A stretch of 11,877 bases of DNA from an uncultured Prevotella sp. (GTDB taxonomy: Bacteria; Bacteroidota; Bacteroidia; Bacteroidales; Bacteroidaceae): NCBI GenBank assembly GCA_937916075.1, contig CALGHW010000348.1, positions 1 through 11,877 of the forward strand, given 5' to 3'. Below, piece after piece: positions 8,445-11,877 of this stretch. A program made the translations under genes and the position numbers. Within the stretch, counting starts at the first letter, position 1. Each line of letters begins with the position of its first letter. The notes beneath the pieces are model-generated. The model saw nothing but the letters and a program-made list of their open reading frames with translations, was not told where the DNA came from and did not search any database.

Positions 8445-10202
8445 ATGAAAAAATATATAGGATTATTCTTAGCCGGCCTGATGATGAGCTCTTGCGTGGA
8501 CACCATCCTCGTGCCTTACGACAAGACCGTCGAGGAAGACTACTGGCAGTCAAAGGCGGATGTGTCGCAGATGGTCAACGGCACCTATAAGCAGATGCTG
8601 TCCACCAATTTCATCCAGCGACTCATCACTTGGGGCGACTTCCGCTCAGACGAGCTGACCATCGCCTCGGCGCTCAATGTGACCAACACCGTCTCGACCG
8701 GACTCACCCAGATGGAGAGCGGCAATATCGAGACCACCAACACCTTTGCGGACTGGGCCTCGTTCTATTCCGTCATCAACAACTGTAACATCATCCTGGA
8801 GAAAGCCGGCAACGTGCGCTCCATCGACCCCAACTATACCGACGGTGACTATCAGGCCGACTGCTCGCAGATGTTGGCCCTGCGTTCGCTGTGCTACTTC
8901 TACCTGGTGCGCGCCTTCCGCGACGTGCCTTACTCCACCACCGCGTTTATGATGAGCAGCCAGCCCATGAACATTGGTCAGGAGGCTCCCGAGACCGTGA
9001 TAGACAACTGTATCAAGGACTTGGAGACGGCTCTGCCCAATGCCCTGTCGGCCAATGCATACACAGACTGGCGCAACAAGGGCTACATCAACCGTGACGG
9101 CATATGTGCCCTGCTGGCCGACATCTATCTGTGGAGAGCTTCGGTCAACCACAGTGCCGCTGACTACCAGAAGTGTGTGGACTACTGTGACGAGGTCATC
9201 GCCTCGAAGAAGCAACAGTATGAGAGCGGGTCGCAGAGTTCCAAGGTGGATAATGCCTTGGGTGGCTATCCTTTGACGGATGGTGTATCCTCTTTTTATG
9301 ACCTGTTTGTCAAGCAGAATTCCACCGAGAGTATCTTCGAGTTGCAGTTCAATGGCAGCAACAACAGCAATGAGGGTATCTGCCAGTTGTATAACATGTA
9401 CAAGAAGGATACTAAGCCCGGCTATATGGAAGCCACATCAGGTTTTTCGTCGGCCTCCAACACCAGTGTGTACACCAACAAATATGACTATCGCCTCATC
9501 AACAACCGGTTTGAGCTGGCCAAGGGGTCTACCTCGGAGACCTTCGGCGTACGCAAGTATGTCTCCAACTCCAATGTCAATAAGACCGATCCCAGCGGCG
9601 GTGGTTGGACAGGCACCGATAGAGCCTATAGCGGCTATGACCAGAACTTTATCATCTATCGTTTGACCGACGTGATGCTGATGAAAGCCGAGGCCCTGAC
9701 CCAGTTGGCTCCGTCTGACGTGGCCGAAGGAGCCAGCGACGAGGAGAAGGCTACCGTCAAGGCCAGCCAGGAGAGCTATCTGCACGATGCCTTCCGCCTG
9801 GTACAGGTGGTCAACAACCGTTCGCTCTACAACTATACCGACTCCATGACCTGGGCCAAGACCAATCAGACCAAGAGCGGCATGGAAGAATTAGTGCTCC
9901 AGGAGCGTCAGCGCGAGTTGGCTTTCGAGGGCAAACGCTGGTTTGACCTGCTCCGCTACAACTACCGCCACATGAACGGCGTGAACTACTCACAGATGCT
10001 CGCCGACCAGGGCCAGAGCCAGGTGGAAAACAGCAAGGAGTTTCTGGATATCCTCCGGGCCGTCAGCTCCAAGGCCGTGATGGCCAGCAAGACCAAGAAC
10101 GAGGCTTACCTCTACTTGCCGGTGCTGGAAGGACAAATCAAGGTGAACGAGAACCTGAAGCAGAACCCTGTCTACAAGAGCAAGGGACTTTCTAAAAACT
10201 AA
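8445..10202 (+). CDS. SusD/RagB-family surface lipoprotein, nutrient-uptake lid
   Basis: SusD-like proteins are helical TPR-containing lipoproteins that cap the SusC barrel and hand over the bound ligand. The start MKKYIGLFLAGLMMSSC gives a lipoprotein signal with the anchored cysteine at residue 17. Family hallmarks appear in order. QMLALRSLCYFYLVRAFRDVPY (142-163) is the conserved helix and loop. ICALLADIYLWRA near residue 225 is the next TPR helix. ERQRELAFEGKRWFDLLRY (487-505) is the most diagnostic motif. YLYLPVLEGQIKVNENLKQN near residues 555-574 is the usual C-terminal strand and loop. The 585-residue length is typical. The gene lies 14 bp after the SusC stop with no terminator between, as expected for an obligate pair. 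The N-terminal PYDKTVEEDYWQSKADV stretch and GDFRSDEL are characteristic of one SusD branch, from memory of the family. Ligand identity is not visible. Confidence 0.96.
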   Translation: MKKYIGLFLAGLMMSSCVDTILVPYDKTVEEDYWQSKADVSQMVNGTYKQMLSTNFIQRLITWGDFRSDELTIASALNVTNTVSTGLTQMESGNIETTNTFADWASFYSVINNCNIILEKAGNVRSIDPNYTDGDYQADCSQMLALRSLCYFYLVRAFRDVPYSTTAFMMSSQPMNIGQEAPETVIDNCIKDLETALPNALSANAYTDWRNKGYINRDGICALLADIYLWRASVNHSAADYQKCVDYCDEVIASKKQQYESGSQSSKVDNALGGYPLTDGVSSFYDLFVKQNSTESIFELQFNGSNNSNEGICQLYNMYKKDTKPGYMEATSGFSSASNTSVYTNKYDYRLINNRFELAKGSTSETFGVRKYVSNSNVNKTDPSGGGWTGTDRAYSGYDQNFIIYRLTDVMLMKAEALTQLAPSDVAEGASDEEKATVKASQESYLHDAFRLVQVVNNRSLYNYTDSMTWAKTNQTKSGMEELVLQERQRELAFEGKRWFDLLRYNYRHMNGVNYSQMLADQGQSQVENSKEFLDILRAVSSKAVMASKTKNEAYLYLPVLEGQIKVNENLKQNPVYKSKGLSKN

Positions 10203-10210
10203 CTAAAGGA

Positions 10211-10216
10211 AAGGAG
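10211..10216 (+). promoter_or_regulatory. Shine-Dalgarno-like ribosome binding site of the second FAS1 gene
   Basis: AAGGAG at 10211-10216 lies 8 nt before ATG 10225, an optimal spacing, in a purine-rich 22-bp gap after the SusD stop. The other operon genes lack such a site, so this gene may be translated by a different initiation mode or at a higher rate. It also fixes ATG 10225 as the start. Confidence 0.7.
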
Positions 10217-10224
10217 AAACAAAG

Positions 10225-11877
10225 ATGAAAAAGAAAAATATCAGCAAGCGTCTGCTGCCCCTCACCTGGGGTATGATGGGTGTGAGCCTGCTCACGGTGT
10301 CGTGTATCAAGGACATCGACGAGTCCGACCTCTACACCGCGACAGACGATACGGTGGAGACCTTCATCCAGAAGGATTCCTCTCTGACCGCTTTCAACTA
10401 TATCCTGACACGTTCGGGCTACGCCCAGAAGATGGAGACCTACGGACAGTATACCTGTTTCGCCCCCAACAACCAGGCCGTGGCAGCCTATATCGACAGC
10501 CTGTATAACGACAATGAGGCCGTCATCGCCCACAACGGCATGAGTGCCAACTCTCTGGAAGGCCTGAGCGACAGCTTGTGCAAGGACATTGCCGAGTTCC
10601 ACTTGGCATACAGCCTGTATGACGCCACCACCTTGGGCGGAAGCACCACGGGTATCACCATCAACACCATCTTGGGACGCTCGTTCTCGGCCAAGACCGA
10701 CGTGAACACCGGTAACATTGTGCTCAACAATGTGGTGACTGTCTATGACGCCGGCCATGAGGTGAGCAACGGCTATGTCCACCTGCTCGACAAGGTGATT
10801 CCACGCTCGTCACGCTTCATCGGCGAGATGTTGCAGCGCAACGATGAATACAGCTGGTTCAGCGAGGCCCTGCAGAAAACCGGCCTGGCCGACTCGCTCA
10901 CCAAGCAAGACCGCGGCATCACCTATTACATGGAAGACGGACAGCACCTGGATATGGACTCTCCTTATCCTTCACTGTGGTATCCGAAGACTTGCCAGTA
11001 TGGATTCACTGTATTTGCCGAGCCCAACTCCGTGTATGAGGCCAAGGGTATCAATGGTTTTGAGGGACTGGTGCGCTATGCCAACGAGCAGTATGCCGGC
11101 GCCGCCGCCTGGTATCCTTACCTGAAGATGCACAACATCACCATCAGCACGGGCGATGACTACACGAACCAGTGGAACGCACTCAACATGTTTGTGCGCT
11201 ATCATATCCTTCGCATGAAGATGGCTTCCGACCAGCTCGTGTTTGAGGACAACGGACAGAAGTCCAACTACAGCAACGGTAGCTGGAACTATTACAACTA
11301 CTGTAACGAGGGCGAGCCTTTCGACTACTATGAGACCATGCTCCCCAACACGATGATGAAGATTTGGCGTCCCGGCAAGAACGGCCGCACCCTCTACATC
11401 AACCGCTGGGTGAGAAACAATACCCTTACCGACGAGGTGGGTACCCGTGGTTCTGACGCCATGCACCCCGTACAGTCCTCTGGCGTGGTGATTGACCGTA
11501 ACAACGGCATGCAGGCACTCAACGGTTATGTTCACCCCATCAAGAGCGTCTTGGTGTACGACCAGAACGTGCCCAACGGAGTCCTCCATGAGCGTATGCG
11601 TGTGGACGCCACCACCTTCATTCCCGAGTTTATCAACAACGGCATCCGCTACAAGTGTATGAAGGAAGTGGGCGATGACAACGGTGGCGGCTCAGGTGGC
11701 CGTATCGCTTTCCCGCTCGACTACTTCGAGAATGTGAAGAGCTATACCTCCAAGAACTTCTTCCGCTACAATGTGCACGGCGCTTACCGTCTGTGGCAGT
11801 CGGATTCCTTCCAGGGCTGGGGCCAGTATGACTTGGCTATCAAGTTGCCCCACGTGCCTACCGACGGTGTGTATGAG
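10225..11877 (+). CDS. Second fasciclin (FAS1) lipoprotein (3' truncated by the window)
   Basis: An uninterrupted frame from ATG 10225 to the last base encodes at least 551 residues; no stop is reached, so the protein continues. The N-terminus is a lipoprotein signal with lipobox TVSC (cysteine 27), followed by IKDIDE, an acidic surface-export-like sequence. The first FAS1 domain spans about 45-195, with FAPNNQAVAAYI (79-90) and NGYVHLLDKVI (182-192) as its two classical motifs. A second, more divergent unit spans about 197-447, with GFTVFAEPNSVYE (260-272) and LNGYVHPIKSVLVYD (432-446). After it comes an unassigned module starting near VLHERMRVDATTFIPEFINNGIR (453-475, family unknown), with a glycine-rich DDNGGGSGGR (484-493) loop inside. 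It follows the SusD gene by 22 bp, the place held by SusE-type substrate-binding lipoproteins in canonical loci, so a surface capture or adhesion role is inferred. It is not a close copy of the first FAS1 gene. Confidence 0.9.
   Translation, partial: MKKKNISKRLLPLTWGMMGVSLLTVSCIKDIDESDLYTATDDTVETFIQKDSSLTAFNYILTRSGYAQKMETYGQYTCFAPNNQAVAAYIDSLYNDNEAVIAHNGMSANSLEGLSDSLCKDIAEFHLAYSLYDATTLGGSTTGITINTILGRSFSAKTDVNTGNIVLNNVVTVYDAGHEVSNGYVHLLDKVIPRSSRFIGEMLQRNDEYSWFSEALQKTGLADSLTKQDRGITYYMEDGQHLDMDSPYPSLWYPKTCQYGFTVFAEPNSVYEAKGINGFEGLVRYANEQYAGAAAWYPYLKMHNITISTGDDYTNQWNALNMFVRYHILRMKMASDQLVFEDNGQKSNYSNGSWNYYNYCNEGEPFDYYETMLPNTMMKIWRPGKNGRTLYINRWVRNNTLTDEVGTRGSDAMHPVQSSGVVIDRNNGMQALNGYVHPIKSVLVYDQNVPNGVLHERMRVDATTFIPEFINNGIRYKCMKEVGDDNGGGSGGRIAFPLDYFENVKSYTSKNFFRYNVHGAYRLWQSDSFQGWGQYDLAIKLPHVPTDGVYE

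Noticed and set aside
1..11877. CRISPR array, tRNA, rRNA, insertion sequence or phage signature
   Set aside because: The window is filled by five colinear genes with one 312-bp gap. I saw no regularly spaced repeats, terminal inverted repeats, transposase, integrase or structural RNA sequence.

Overview
The window looks like a chromosomal segment of a Bacteroidales bacterium, most likely Prevotellaceae-like. The evidence is a complete SusC/SusD pair, lipoproteins with acidic residues just after the lipid-anchored cysteine, a promoter of the Bacteroidetes form TTTG-N20-TAnnTTTG, start codons mostly without Shine-Dalgarno sequences, and a secreted protein ending in the YN-x-x-GQR ... NGKK tail common in Prevotella and its relatives. 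Genus-level assignment is inference. Coding DNA is fairly GC-rich at third positions, and the single long intergenic gap is AT-rich.

Layout, all on the + strand. (1) 1-1800: the 3' end of a large secreted multidomain protein, open at the left edge. (2) 1801-2112: an intergenic gap with a strong rho-independent terminator (1832-1877) and a well-matched Bacteroidetes promoter (1998-2029). The -7 box of that promoter lies inside a 7-bp inverted repeat (2017-2036). (3) 2113-5025: a 970-residue lipoprotein made of about four diverged fasciclin (FAS1) domains. (4) 5038-8430: a SusC/RagA-family TonB-dependent transporter. (5) 8445-10202: its SusD/RagB-family lipoprotein partner. (6) 10225 to the right edge: a second, different FAS1 lipoprotein, of which 551 residues are visible and which runs past the window with no stop codon.

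Genes 3 to 6 are separated by 12, 14 and 22 bp with no terminator between them, so they very probably form one operon driven from about position 2036. Known SusCD systems import a ligand through the outer membrane: SusD is the lid, SusC is the TonB-driven barrel, and other surface lipoproteins (SusE/F-type) help capture the substrate. Here FAS1 lipoproteins flank the pair, so by position they are candidates for capture or adhesion proteins. No glycosidase, protease, lyase, sulfatase, sigma/anti-sigma pair or hybrid two-component sensor is visible, so the substrate and regulator cannot be named from this window. The most interesting points are the FAS1-SusC-SusD-FAS1 arrangement and the unusual plug sequence of the SusC protein.
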